Of a stretch of DNA of 64,000 nucleotides, positions 42,233 through 53,000 are shown one piece after another. Below the pieces are notes generated by a model. The model searched no databases. It saw nothing but the letters and a program-made list of their open reading frames with translations, and was not told the origin of the DNA. A program made the position numbers and the translations under genes. The first letter of the stretch is position 1; each line of letters begins with the position of its first letter. The DNA is from DASRJW01 sp964567755 (GTDB taxonomy: Bacteria > Krumholzibacteriota > Krumholzibacteriia > G020349025), in NCBI GenBank assembly GCA_964567755.1, contig CAZMNW010000015.1:1-64000 (forward strand), in the 5' to 3' direction.

Positions 42233-43570
42233 TCAGGTCTTCTGTTCCTTCTTCCGCGCCGCAGGGAAGAGGACGTTGTTGAGGATCAGCCGGTAGCCGG
42301 GCGAGTTGACGTGCAGCTCGAGGCGCGTGGGCGGGTCGCCGACTTGATGCTGGTAGTCCTCCGGGTCGTGGCCACCGTAGAAGGTGAACGTGCCGCGCCC
42401 CACGTTCCCGTGCACGTACTTGACCTCCTCGGTGCCATCGACCTTTGCCAGCAAGATGACGGATTTCTTCACCAGGCTCTGCCGGAAGCCGGTGGTCTGG
42501 CCGAGGAAGCCGTTGATGACGCTGACATGCGACTGCGTCAGCATGGTCGGTACGGGGTCGTGTTTGGCGGCGAACTCGAAGAGCGTGAAGTAGTCGGCTT
42601 CGGGCCCGCGCAAACGCGCATAGTTGCTGGTGTCGATGTTCGAGAACTCGTACACGAGCGGGTTGGTCACCAGGGTGAAGTTCTCGAGGGCGAAGCAGCG
42701 GTCGAATCGCAGTGCTTTTTCGAACCCGGGGCTGATGCCGTCGTGATCGAGCTCCGGCGCCACGATGTCCACGCCTTCGGCGGCAAGGGCGATCTCGATG
42801 GTGTCGGTGGCCGAGCACATGGCAAAGAGGAAGCCGCCGCTGGCGGCATACTTGGCGATGGCGCGCGCCACCGCTTTCTTTTCCTCGGACACCTTGGCGA
42901 AACCGAGCTCGCGCGCCAGCGCTTCGTTCAACTGCACGTCGTGCTGATACCAGGTTTCGAAGCGGTAGGCGCCAAAGAACTTGCCGTATTGGCCGGTGAA
43001 GTCCTCGTGGTGCAGGTGCAGCCAATCGTATTTGTCGAGCCCGCCAGTCAAGACCTCGCGGTCGTAGACTTTGTCGAAGGGGATTTCGGCGTAGGTGAGC
43101 GCCAGAGTCACGGCGTCGTCCCATGGCTGAGCATTCGGCGGTGTGTACACTGCCAGCCGCGGTGGTTTTTCCAGCAGCACGACCTCCATGTTTTCGCGCT
43201 CGATTTCCGCCTTGATCGTGTTCACGTCGGCGTTGGTGGCGAACTCGAACGACACGCCGCGGATCCTGGCTTCGAGCTCCATCTCTTGGTGACGCCGGGC
43301 CAGGAAGCTGCCGCCGCGATAATTGAGCAGCCATTCCACCTGCAGGCCTTGGATCAGCATGTGGTACGCGAGCCCGTAGGCCTTCAAGTGGTTGGTCTGC
43401 TTGAGGTCCATCGGGATGAGGATGAAATCGTTCGCCGCCGCGGGGAGTGCCACCGCGGCGAGGCAGAGGATCGCCAGGGCCCGCTGTCGCCAAGCCCGGG
43501 AGAATTTGAACCGGCGCCAGCCTGGCCCGACAACGGGATTGGATCGGCCGTCCAGGTCAGGGGGTCGCAC
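42233..43570 (-). CDS. Exported protein of the family often labelled asparagine synthetase B
   Basis: A 445-residue protein with an N-terminal signal peptide (about 24-47, RAWRQRALAILCLAAVALPAAA). The mature part starts NDFILIPMDLKQTNHLKAYGLAYHMLIQG and contains conserved VLTGGLDKYDWLHLHHEDFTGQYGKFFG and GGFLFAMCSATDTIEIALAAEG, a block seen in Bacteroidota and relatives under the name asparagine synthetase B; it has no synthetase domain, so that label is doubtful. Function unknown. A GTG start at 43570 follows GGAGGACG and lies 12 bp inside the TPR gene. It is the last gene of a four-gene leftward operon. Confidence 0.7.
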   Translation of the reverse strand: MRPPDLDGRSNPVVGPGWRRFKFSRAWRQRALAILCLAAVALPAAANDFILIPMDLKQTNHLKAYGLAYHMLIQGLQVEWLLNYRGGSFLARRHQEMELEARIRGVSFEFATNADVNTIKAEIERENMEVVLLEKPPRLAVYTPPNAQPWDDAVTLALTYAEIPFDKVYDREVLTGGLDKYDWLHLHHEDFTGQYGKFFGAYRFETWYQHDVQLNEALARELGFAKVSEEKKAVARAIAKYAASGGFLFAMCSATDTIEIALAAEGVDIVAPELDHDGISPGFEKALRFDRCFALENFTLVTNPLVYEFSNIDTSNYARLRGPEADYFTLFEFAAKHDPVPTMLTQSHVSVINGFLGQTTGFRQSLVKKSVILLAKVDGTEEVKYVHGNVGRGTFTFYGGHDPEDYQHQVGDPPTRLELHVNSPGYRLILNNVLFPAARKKEQKT

Positions 43571-45548
43571 GATCGTCCTCCTCCGTCACCGTTCGAGCCG
43601 CCAGCAGCTTCTTGCGCACGTCGTCCTGGAACAAATCGTCGGGGTACTCGAGAAGAATGCGCTCATAGGTGGCCATCGCATCATGGGGCCGATGCAGCTT
43701 GTCGAGCTGCAAATCCCCGCTCGCTTCCAGCGCCCGCGGCGCCAGCCGATGCTCGGGATGAGCGACGACGAGGGCGGCAAAGCGCAGCAGCGCGTCTTCG
43801 TAGTGTCCGGCGGCGGAAAGGCTCTTGCCGAGCTCGAACGATGCGAGCGCGTGCAGCGACGAAGTCGTTTGCTCGGCGACGAACTGTTCCAGGACGGCGC
43901 GGGCCTGTTCGGGCTGCCGCCGCAGAAGCGCCTGGTGATAGTGCGCGTAACGCCCGAGGGCGGTGCTGTCTTCGAAGGAGGCTTCGTTCAATGTCAACGC
44001 CAGGTCCAGGCAGTCGTTGGCGAGGCGATCCTCGGGAGCTGCCTCCGCCAGCGCTGCGAAGCCATCACGGGCGCGATCGTATTCGCCTTCCACCATGTCG
44101 AGCTCGGCTAAATGGTAGCGCGCGCGCGCACGCCCGATGTTCTCCGGTGTCGGTTGGTTGCGCATCTGCGGGTGTTGCGGCGGCATCGGCGTGGCCGCAC
44201 CGGCTGCAGCGACTTCCTCCAGCAGAGTTCGGGCTTCGGCGTAGCGCTCGGTCGCTGCGAGGCAAAGCGCCATCTGCACGCGCACCATGTGATCCGATTC
44301 TCCGAGCTCCTTCTGCCGCTCGACCAACGCCTCGAAGGTCTCGAGCGCCGCTTCGGGTTGGCCGAGGTCCTCATAGAGGATGAGGGCCTTGAGTGCCAGC
44401 GCATCGCGCTGCACCGCGGCGAAACGCGAATCGCGCGCGCTGGCATCGAGAGAGCGCAAGGCCTCGTCCAACAGCTCGCGGCGCGACGCGGGATCGGTCG
44501 CCTGCCGCGCCACGGTGACCAGACCCTCCGCCAGCAGCCGCGACGCCTCGGGCAGCAAGTTGCTCTCTGGATGCGCTTCGGGCAGGAGGTTGAGAACTCG
44601 CACTCCGAGGCGAGTGCGTTCCAAGTCCACCGGTTTGCCCTCTTCGTTCTGCAGCGCCGCCCGGCCGAATTCCAGCAGATGCTCGCCTTGATCCTCTGCA
44701 TATCGATCCGCCGCGCGCACGGCGCTCCATGCTCGGTCCAGATCGCCGACCTGCAGCAGGACCGTTGCCGCCACATCCTCCAGAGCCGCCGATTCCGGGT
44801 GGCGATGGCGCAGCTTCTCGATCTGGGCCAGGACCGCCTTGGGGTCCTCGGCGCGCTCGATCAACCGCACGATCTTGCGCCGTGCACGCGACCGTTGCTC
44901 CGGGTCCATGACCAGCAGCAAGTACTCGCCGATCGCTGTTTCGTAGTCCCCGCTGGCCTCGGCGAGCTGTGCCAGCTCGGTGGCGAAGATGCCTTCTCGG
45001 CCGATGGCTTTGCGGCCCTGGCGGTAGATGTCCGCGGCCAAACCCGTCTGGCCATGGCTGCGCATGAGCACCGCACCCAGACGATAACGGCTTTCGTCGA
45101 GAGGATTGGCGGCGATCACTTCCTCGACAACCGTGAGCGCATCGGAGCTGCGACGATGTGCCAACAAATACGTGCACAGCTCGCGGGTTTCGTCGAGAGC
45201 CGACGGGTCGCGGTCGATGCGGCGGCGCAGCAGCGACATCAGGGCATCGTCGCGGCGCTCGATGCGATAGAGGTCGAGCAAGGCGTCCTCGACGCGCCGG
45301 TTGTCGGGGAACTCGCGCAGCAACTGCTCGCCCAGCTGGATGGCGCCGGCGCGATTGCCTTCGCGCTGCAACCGGCGCAGGTCGAGCATGCTCGCGTGCA
45401 GGCGGTTGGCTTGCTCGGGGGTGAGGGCGTCGGCGGGTGCCGCTGCCGGCTGCGCCGGCGCAAGCGAGGGGCTGGCGACGAGGGCCGCCGCGACGAGCGC
45501 CAAGCAGACCCACCCCAATGCGCACAGGTGCTGGAATCGACGCGTCAC
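43557..45548 (-). CDS. Exported TPR protein
   Basis: A 663-residue protein with a signal peptide (MTRRFQHLCALGWVCLALVAAALVASPSLAPAQP in sequence, about 1-34). The rest is tandem TPR-like helix pairs, e.g. REGNRAGAIQLGEQLLREFPDNR, GQTGLAADIYRQGRKAIGREG and DEALRSLDASARDSRF. No enzyme motif. Likely a periplasmic scaffold. GTG start overlaps the DUF4175 stop (GTGA); its own end overlaps the next gene. Such a TPR partner alongside DUF4175 suggests a joint complex. Confidence 0.82.
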   Translation of the reverse strand: MTRRFQHLCALGWVCLALVAAALVASPSLAPAQPAAAPADALTPEQANRLHASMLDLRRLQREGNRAGAIQLGEQLLREFPDNRRVEDALLDLYRIERRDDALMSLLRRRIDRDPSALDETRELCTYLLAHRRSSDALTVVEEVIAANPLDESRYRLGAVLMRSHGQTGLAADIYRQGRKAIGREGIFATELAQLAEASGDYETAIGEYLLLVMDPEQRSRARRKIVRLIERAEDPKAVLAQIEKLRHRHPESAALEDVAATVLLQVGDLDRAWSAVRAADRYAEDQGEHLLEFGRAALQNEEGKPVDLERTRLGVRVLNLLPEAHPESNLLPEASRLLAEGLVTVARQATDPASRRELLDEALRSLDASARDSRFAAVQRDALALKALILYEDLGQPEAALETFEALVERQKELGESDHMVRVQMALCLAATERYAEARTLLEEVAAAGAATPMPPQHPQMRNQPTPENIGRARARYHLAELDMVEGEYDRARDGFAALAEAAPEDRLANDCLDLALTLNEASFEDSTALGRYAHYHQALLRRQPEQARAVLEQFVAEQTTSSLHALASFELGKSLSAAGHYEDALLRFAALVVAHPEHRLAPRALEASGDLQLDKLHRPHDAMATYERILLEYPDDLFQDDVRKKLLAARTVTEEDDRATP

Positions 45549-48500
45549 GGCAGCTTCGACTCCTCGGCCTCGGCAATGGCGCGGAAATACTGCCGCACCA
45601 GCTCCTGATACTCTTCGGGTGTTCCCGATTCGAGAGCGCGCAGAATGTCCTGCCGCAGCTTCTTGCGCTGGGCGTTTTCCGCCAATGGGGCGCCACCCTC
45701 GCTGTAGACTTCGCCGGCGTCGCGGCTCTTGCGCTCCTTGTTGTAGTCGCGCTTGTGCAACGAGCGGCTGGCGTCGAGCATGCGCGATACGATGTGCTCT
45801 TGGAGATCGAGCGTCTCCTGGTCGAGGCCTTCGCTTTCCATGTCACGGACGACCTCCTGCATGTCCCCGAGCATCTTGTCCATGCGCCCGAGCATGTCGC
45901 GCTCCTCGCGCGCTTGACGCTCGATGTCACGCAGCTCGCCTTCGATGCCGCGTTGCTCGGCCAGCAGGCGCGCCATTGCCGCGCGCTCTTCCGGGCTCAT
46001 CTGTCCCGGGTTCTTCAACCGCGATTGCAGTTGGCGGGTGGCGTCGTTGAGACGTTGCTGTTGGCCCACCATTTCGCCCATGCGCTGGCCCGAGGACGGA
46101 CTGCCCCCGCCTCCGGACTGACACGCCTTGGTGGAGCGATTGAGCTCGATCACGGCACGGTTGAGATCGGCATAGGCATCTTCGCCATGCAGGCGGCCGG
46201 CGAGAGCGTTGCCCTTCTCGTACGCATCCACGCCTTGGGTCATCTTGCCCATGGCCTGCACCAGGAGGGCGGTGACATTTTGCGGTACCGCGGGCGAGCT
46301 CTTGCCGGCGGCCTCGAGTCCCTCGCTGACGGTGCGCGTGGCCGCGCGCAATGACTGCTGGCTGCGGGCCAGATCGCCGCTCTGCGGATCGTCCCCCTTC
46401 TCCAGCGCCCGACGGCTGAGCAATTCCTGGCGGAAGGAAACGTCGAGCGATTGGCGCGCGGCCTTCTGCAGCGCCGCCAGAGTCTCCTGGCTCATGTTGG
46501 CGCCCATGGACATTTGCGCCTGCATCATCTGCTCGTAGAGCGCCCGCAAGCGTTTCTCGGCGCTTTCTTGCGACGGTTGCGCCTGCTGCGGTTGCTGCTC
46601 CTGCAGGCTCTTCGAGGCCTCGCGCATGTCTTCCGACGGCGGCTGCGACTGCATTTTTTCGCCCGCCTCGTTCAATTCGCTGCGGCCTGCCTCTTGCATC
46701 TTCTGCAGCAGCTCCTCGAGCTCACGTTCCAGGGTCTCGGAGCTCTCCGACAGCTTGGATTGCTCTTCTGCTAGACGCTCCGATTCCTGTTTTTGCTGCT
46801 GTTGCGTGTCCTGGTTTTGCTCCCCGTCCTTGGGCGCTTGCGCCTTTGGATCCTGCATCTGCTGATCGAGCGCCTCGGTCCGTTGACTCAATTCTTCCTG
46901 GCGCTGCAGGAGATCGGCCGTTCGCTCCACCAGCGCATCCAGCTGCTGCTCGCGCTGCAATTGCTCGAGCAGCGCCTTGGTGCGCTCGAGGCGGTCGAGG
47001 AATTCCTGCTGCGAGAGCTCCATCTTCTCCAGCGAGCGCTGGATCTCCTCCGGCGAAATCTGCTTCATGGCTTCCTGCAGGCGCTGCATGTACTCGCGCA
47101 GGGTGTCGTCCTCGACTTGCTGCATCAAGCGGCGGATCTCTTCCATCTTCTCGGCGATCTCGGCGCTTATGACCTGCTGCTCTTCCATCTTCTCGAGCTC
47201 TTGCTGCATGTCCTGGGCGATCTCTTCGACCTTCTGCGCGATCTCCTTCTGCTTCTCCAGCGACTTCTGGATCTCTTGTTCTTTCTTCCAGTCCATTTCC
47301 GGGTTCTTCTTGAGCTCACGGGCCAGGCGCTCGTACTTTTCTTGCAGCTCCTTGCCCTCCTCGAGGACGCGATCCAGCTCGCTCATCCGGTTCTCATCCT
47401 CGTCCTGCAGCTCGGCATAGAGTTCGCCCAGAGTCGGCAGGCGCAAATGGTACACGGGGGTGCGCGCTGTCTTGTGCCCCGAGACCTCGTCGTTGTCTTC
47501 GACTTCGATCCAGTAAGAAACGAAATCCCCCGGGAACAGTCCGAGAGTGCTCAAGTCCCAAAGATGGGTCTTCAACAGCTCGGGGGCGGGTTCCTTGCCC
47601 ACGGCAAGGCCTTCGGGGTCGAGTGCCGTGCCGTCGTGGAGCACGAGACGGGTGCGCGTTTCGGCCTGTTGCAGGTCCTCGCCTTCGCGCTCGCGTTTGA
47701 AAATCAGCGTCATGCGCGAGATGCCGAAATCGTCGGCGGCCTGGATCAGAAGCTCGACTTGTGCCGATTTCGGCAGGGTGGCATCGGGCTCGGGCGCACG
47801 CAGCTCGACGTAAGGGGGGCGATCCTCGATAGCGCTGATCTGGTAGGTGACGGGATCGGTGTTGCGGTTGCCGAGCGAATCCTCGATCTCGAAGTGATAG
47901 CGCAAGTCGCTGCGCACCGTGAATGCGGCGCGGAACGCGGCACCCGCGAGGTCGAGCCGGAGCGGTCCGGGCAACGTGACCACGGCCGCCGGATCGTTTT
48001 CCGGCAGCAGGCGGCCGCGGGCGAGTGGCGTCGACGCCGTGCCTTCGATCTCCACGCGTGTGCCGATGAGAGCCACGGCGTCCCCGCGCCCTTCCTCGAG
48101 GGTCTGCGCTTCGCGCCGCACGTAAGCCGGCGGCACGAGCCGCAAGCTGAAGCGATTGAGGATGGGACGCTGCACGACGCGAATCCGGAACTCGGCGCTG
48201 CGTCGTTTGGCGCTTTCGAAACGATACGCCGTGTGATCACGGACGTTGTCGAAATGGAACTCGTAGGCATGCGGCGGACGTGCGCCTTGCGCCACCAGGG
48301 CGCGAGACTTCCACAGGTCGCCGGTGTCGTTGAAGCGCAGCAGCATTTCCGGCGCCAGCGGTCCATGATCGACGACGCGCACGACCACATCCTCGCCGGC
48401 CAGGACGTCGAAGTCCCCGCCTTGGACCTCGAGGCTGCCGTAGACGATGGAAGCGGGCGATGGGTAGGCGAAGGTCAAGGCCTGCGCGGCGCGCCGGGGC

Positions 48501-49042
48501 AATGCGGGAGCGAGCAACGCCAGCAGCACGATGACGCCCGTTGCCGCCGCGAGCAGAGCGCCATCGCGGTGTCGGCGCGGGAAGGCGAACAGATGCACCA
48601 GATCGAGACTGCGCGCTTCGTCGTAGGCGCGGTCGACGGTCGCCGTCACCAGGTCGAACGAGGTCGATTCAGGCACACCGCGTTGACTGAATTCGAGTGC
48701 GGCTCGCAGCATGTCGCGAAAGTCGCGCCGTTCTTCGACGAGCCGCGAAAACACCGACAGGTTCGGGACCGCGCGCAACGGACGCACCCAATGTTTCCAC
48801 ACGAGCCAGCTCATCCCCGCCCATAGCAGCACGGCGAGGACCACCCCCACCGGACGCGGCAGGATCGGCGCCAACACCGTGAAGGCGGCGAGTCCGACGA
48901 AGGCCAGCGCAAGTGTCCGCACCATGCCGAGGCCGCCCCACAACAACACGCGTCGGGCGTGCTGGGCCCGGCCGTGACGCAGCAGTGCCACGAGCAAGGA
49001 ACCGCGTTCCTGGAGCTTGCCGGTCTCGGTCGTGGTGCTCAT
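45545..49042 (-). CDS. DUF4175 membrane protein with long coiled coil
   Basis: An 1165-residue protein. Two helices near the N-terminus (about 40-85) and a third near 165-185 anchor it. A beta-rich stretch (about 190-530) holds repeated Ig-like strands (LLRFNDTGDLWKSR, YHFEIEDSLGNRNTDPVTYQI). From 540 to 900 the protein is highly charged and Gln/Glu-rich, an almost unbroken coiled coil. The ending region is acidic/Arg-rich with helices. This is the DUF4175 layout; its function is unknown. In FCB genomes it accompanies DUF4159 and BatA/MoxR-type genes; here it has DUF4159 upstream and TPR downstream. Confidence 0.85.
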   Translation of the reverse strand: MSTTTETGKLQERGSLLVALLRHGRAQHARRVLLWGGLGMVRTLALAFVGLAAFTVLAPILPRPVGVVLAVLLWAGMSWLVWKHWVRPLRAVPNLSVFSRLVEERRDFRDMLRAALEFSQRGVPESTSFDLVTATVDRAYDEARSLDLVHLFAFPRRHRDGALLAAATGVIVLLALLAPALPRRAAQALTFAYPSPASIVYGSLEVQGGDFDVLAGEDVVVRVVDHGPLAPEMLLRFNDTGDLWKSRALVAQGARPPHAYEFHFDNVRDHTAYRFESAKRRSAEFRIRVVQRPILNRFSLRLVPPAYVRREAQTLEEGRGDAVALIGTRVEIEGTASTPLARGRLLPENDPAAVVTLPGPLRLDLAGAAFRAAFTVRSDLRYHFEIEDSLGNRNTDPVTYQISAIEDRPPYVELRAPEPDATLPKSAQVELLIQAADDFGISRMTLIFKREREGEDLQQAETRTRLVLHDGTALDPEGLAVGKEPAPELLKTHLWDLSTLGLFPGDFVSYWIEVEDNDEVSGHKTARTPVYHLRLPTLGELYAELQDEDENRMSELDRVLEEGKELQEKYERLARELKKNPEMDWKKEQEIQKSLEKQKEIAQKVEEIAQDMQQELEKMEEQQVISAEIAEKMEEIRRLMQQVEDDTLREYMQRLQEAMKQISPEEIQRSLEKMELSQQEFLDRLERTKALLEQLQREQQLDALVERTADLLQRQEELSQRTEALDQQMQDPKAQAPKDGEQNQDTQQQQKQESERLAEEQSKLSESSETLERELEELLQKMQEAGRSELNEAGEKMQSQPPSEDMREASKSLQEQQPQQAQPSQESAEKRLRALYEQMMQAQMSMGANMSQETLAALQKAARQSLDVSFRQELLSRRALEKGDDPQSGDLARSQQSLRAATRTVSEGLEAAGKSSPAVPQNVTALLVQAMGKMTQGVDAYEKGNALAGRLHGEDAYADLNRAVIELNRSTKACQSGGGGSPSSGQRMGEMVGQQQRLNDATRQLQSRLKNPGQMSPEERAAMARLLAEQRGIEGELRDIERQAREERDMLGRMDKMLGDMQEVVRDMESEGLDQETLDLQEHIVSRMLDASRSLHKRDYNKERKSRDAGEVYSEGGAPLAENAQRKKLRQDILRALESGTPEEYQELVRQYFRAIAEAEESKLP

Positions 49043-49082
49043 CGATGCCTTCCCCGTGGTCCGAGGCTGCGCGTGCAGTGTT

Positions 49083-49790
49083 TCAATGCGTCAATGCATA
49101 CATCATGACGTCGACGGCCATGCGCATCGCCGCCTCGCGGCGCTCCGGCGCATCCTTGTGCACATCGGGGTCTTCGAGGCCGTCGCCAATATCCGCTTCG
49201 TAGGTGTACAAGAGCACGACCCGGTCGCGATCGCGAATGACCAGGGCTTGGGGCGGCTTGCCGTCGTGCTGGTGAATCTTCGGCAGCCCCTGCAGAGTGT
49301 AGAAGCTGCGGAACAACACATGGTCACTGGGGAGCAATTCCAGCTCGCGATCCGGAAACAGACGTTTCACTTCCAGTCGGAAGCTGCGATCCATGCCGTA
49401 GTTGTCATCGGCCCAGAGGAAGCCGCCGTGCAGCATCCACTCGCGCAAGTACTTGGCTTCTTCCTCGGAGAATTTCACCAACCCATGTCCGTTCATATAG
49501 ACGATGGGGCAACGGTAGAGCGCGTCGTCATCGGGACGAAGCACGATCTCCTCGTGCACCGCGACGATGCCGGTGCGTTGTTGGAGGGCGCGCATCCAGT
49601 TCGGCAACGAGCTGGGGTTGGAATACCAGTCGCCGCCGCCGTCGTAGTGCAGCCGGCCGATGTGCAGCGCCGATTCCTGCGCCGGCTCCTCGGCGAAGGC
49701 ATGCGGCGCGATCGCAGCGAAGGCGCACCACAGCACCCAGATGCGGGCGACGACCCGGCGCGGAGCGGGTTGGCTCTGGGCGCTTCCCAT
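49083..49790 (-). CDS. DUF4159 exported protein
   Basis: A 235-residue protein. Signal peptide WVLWCAFAAIAPHAFA follows a basic start; the mature part has HIGRLHYDGGGDWYSNPSSLPNWMRAL, VYMNGHGLVKFSEEEAKYLREWMLHGGFLWADDNYGMDRSF and LLYTYEADIGDG, the DUF4159 signature, which resembles a glutamine-amidotransferase-like or von Willebrand-associated fold of unknown function. ATG 49790 follows GGAAGG; an in-frame ATG at 49988 is not supported. Upstream a perfect TATAAT at 49884-49879 marks the promoter of this operon. Confidence 0.85.
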   Translation of the reverse strand: MGSAQSQPAPRRVVARIWVLWCAFAAIAPHAFAEEPAQESALHIGRLHYDGGGDWYSNPSSLPNWMRALQQRTGIVAVHEEIVLRPDDDALYRCPIVYMNGHGLVKFSEEEAKYLREWMLHGGFLWADDNYGMDRSFRLEVKRLFPDRELELLPSDHVLFRSFYTLQGLPKIHQHDGKPPQALVIRDRDRVVLLYTYEADIGDGLEDPDVHKDAPERREAAMRMAVDVMMYALTH

Positions 49791-49878
49791 GGGACCTTCC
49801 AGGCGAGCTAGCACACAGCCTTGGTACGCGGCGAGACCACGGGTGTTCCCGCCGAGTGGGAACGGTCCGCAGACCGCA

Positions 49879-49884
49879 ATTATA
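49879..49884 (-). promoter_or_regulatory. Minus-10 TATAAT of the DUF4159/DUF4175 operon
   Basis: A consensus TATAAT on the minus strand about 90 bp before the DUF4159 start; no convincing minus-35 is visible. Confidence 0.5.
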
Positions 49885-49950
49885 ACGCCGATGGGGGGTT
49901 CCGAGCATAAAATAGGCCCGGGGTCGGTGGAGGGCCCGCGGCGCCGGGCG

Positions 49951-49970
49951 AAAAACGCGCCGGCTGGCGC
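49951..49970 (-). terminator. Intrinsic terminator of the NtrY-like kinase gene
   Basis: GCGCC-AGCC-GGCGC hairpin followed by G and TTTTT on the minus strand, 43 bp after the kinase stop and before the next operon promoter. Confidence 0.7.
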
Positions 49971-50012
49971 AGTCGACGCCGTCTCCAAGCTCCCATTGTC
50001 CAGGCCGAGGAC

Positions 50013-53000
50013 TCAACACCTGCAGAGCGTGATGCGCACCTCGGCGCCACCGCCCGCGCGGTTGACGAGGCTGATCGAGCCCCCCAGCTTGTCGAGAATG
50101 CTGCGCGTGATCGCCAGCCCGAGGCCGGTGCCGGTGTTTTTCGTCGAAAAGTAGGGTTCGAAGAGCCGCTCGTGAGCTTCGGCGGTGAGGCCTTCACCTT
50201 CATCCGCCACCAAGATCTGCACCGGGCCGTCGCTGCTTGGCGCGACACGCAGCAGGATGCGCCCTTTGCCGTTCATTGCCTCGCGCGCATTCTCCATCAC
50301 ATTGGTGAACACCTTGCGCAAGCCCTCCTCGTCGCCGAGGACGGTGATGCCGTCGCCGGGAAACGCCGCGTCGCCGGGCTCGAGATCGAGCACGATGCCC
50401 TGCATGCCGCGATAGGGCGCGGTGACGCGCCGCAAGAGGGCGCCGAGATCCAGTGGTTTCGGCTCCACCGTCTGCATGCGACCGAAGTCGGAGAATTCAC
50501 TCGCGATACGTCGCAGCACGTCCACCTGCTGCACGATGGTATGCATGCCGTCGGTGAAAATCTCCGGGAACTTTTCGGCACGGTCGTGGAACGCCTGCTG
50601 CATGAACTGCGCCGACAGTTTGAGCGGTGTCAGTGGATTCTTGATCTCGTGCGCCACTTGTCGCGCCATCTCGGCCCACGCCGCCAGTTTCTTCGAGCGG
50701 ATGAGCTCGGTCAAATCTTCGAAGATGGCGACACGCCCGAGAGATTCGGCGTCGGCGTCGGGGCGTAACGCCGTGACAATGAGACGCAGGGTGACGCGAT
50801 CGTTGCCGCCCAGCAACGTGAGCTCGGCGCCCTCGCCGGCAGGGGCATCGCCAACATGCGTCCAGAAGCTGCGCGTTCCCGGGTCTTGGGCCGCCGCCGC
50901 CAATTCCATCCAGGTGTGGCCCTCGAGCCCGTCCGGGGTCGTGGCCAAGATGCGCGCGGCCGCCGCATTCGCCGCCGTGATGCGTCCCTCTTGGTCGGTG
51001 GCCACGACGCCCGAAGCAATGTTGCCGAGCACCGCCTCCAGGTAGCGGCGACGAGCGTCGAGGTCGGACCGCGTCGTCTGCAAGCGCGCCGCCATGTCGT
51101 TGAACGAACGTTCGAGCTCGCCGATCTCGTCGCCGGCACGGGCCTGCAAGCGGAAAGCGAGATTGCCGCCGGCGATACGCCGTGTGCCCTCGATGAGATT
51201 GCGCACGGGATCGAAGATGCGGGTGGCGAAGGCCACCGCGAGCGCCAACGTCAGCACGAACATGGACGTGGACAGCCCGACGACGAGGGCACGCGTGCGT
51301 TCGACTTCGACGGCGAACTCGTCGGATTGCAGCAGCTGCTGCACGGCCAGCACCCCGATGCGGTGGCCGAAGCGATCCTGCAGTGGCAGATAACCGGCAT
51401 AGTAGCGCTGCGCACCCGCAGTTTCCTCCACCACCGCGTAACGGTTGCTTCCCAGGAGCACCGACTTGAAAGCGCCTGGCGGCACGAGGTGCGGCAGCAA
51501 CCCGGCGGCGGCCAGACTCTTCTGACTCGACACCACCAGGTGCGGACCGACGAAACCACTGATGTCGGTGTTCAGAATCGGAGCCAAGTCGCGCAGCAAG
51601 CCGTCGGTGAGTCGGCGGCGATAGTAGAGGTAACAAAGGCGCGGGTTCGCCGGCGCGGCACCATCGCGACCCTCGGGCGTGACCCACACCGGCTCGAGGG
51701 CGCCGAGGTTGAGTTGGCTGTGGCCGTCGCGCGACGCAAAGACCTGACGCGGCGAGGCGGTGACGAAACGCAGGCCCTCGGCGTCGGAGTAGCTGCTCAA
51801 CGTTTCGTCGAGGATCGGGCGTCCGTCGCCGTTGAACACGGTGATGGTGCTGAACTCGGGGATGTCGCGTGCCGGCGGCGGGCTCTGTTGCATCCACCAT
51901 TCGGGGTGGCGCAGGTACCACTCGACGTACTCGCTCTCGCGTGCGCTCTGCAGCTCGCGGCGCACGACGTCGGCAAGCGCGGCTTCCGCCGAGCGCGCCT
52001 TGAGGAGCGCGGCATCGCGATTCCGGCTCGTGCTGCGCTCGCGCATGATGTTCTGGGTCGCGATCGAGATCACGACGCTCGGCAGCAAAGCCACAACCAG
52101 GAAGGCGCCCATGAGTTTCTGCTGGAAACCCAACCGCTTCGGAATCAGCAGTGGCGGCAGCACGCGCGACGTGGCCCGTAAGCGGCCGAGGCCGACCAGG
52201 CCCAGGAGCAGAGCCACGGCGGCGGTGAAATCGAGGGCGGCGACCTGCGTCCACTCGAGCAGGCGGTCGAGAGGCTTGAGGAGCTGAAACCCGGCGAGCA
52301 GCGTGCGTTCGCCGGCCGGCAACTCCGTCACCACGTAGGTGGCATTCAACAACCGCAGCCGCCGCCAACCCGCTTGCGCCGGCCCGATGTCGGGCAATGG
52401 CTGCCCCACCTCGAGGTACGGGGAAGAGGATTCGATGACGGAGCCATGGCGCAACCAGGCGAGCAGATAGAGCTCGGACTCTTCGACACGGGGTCCGACG
52501 CTCGCGTCCCTCCCCGGACGCAAGAGTTCCGGGGAGCGCACGCGCGGGTTCGCGGCCAGGGCGAGGCTCTCGTGCGCGAAGGGCAGATCGATGACGACGA
52601 TCCCGCGCACCGGCCCACTGCGTCCGAGGCGTACGGGAAGGGCGCCGCGGTAAAGCCGTACGGTTCCGACCGGGCTCGCCACGATCTCCGTCTGCTCGAT
52701 GAGCATTTCTTCAGCGAGGGCTCGTTCCTGAAAATCTGGACTCTGGATGTCTTGGCTGTACGGCAGACCGATGGAGAACTCGCTTATGACCGCGCCGGTT
52801 TCGTCATGCACGCGCACCTGGCACGGCCAATCCAAGCGGCGCAACAGACTGCCGGCCCAAATCTCGAACGCCAGCGCACTGAAAGGGGCCGGGTCGCTCG
52901 ACGTCAACGCGCGACGCAAATCGGCATCGGCTGCCAGGTCCTGCAAGACATGCTTGAGCACGAAGGGGCGCACGTCGTCCACCATCTGACGCACTTCCTC

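Noticed and set aside
46793..48826. Long Leu-rich rightward frame resembling a helical or Leu-rich repeat protein
   Set aside because: It is the reverse complement of the Gln/Glu-rich coiled coil of DUF4175; Leu richness results from CAG/GAG codons read backwards.
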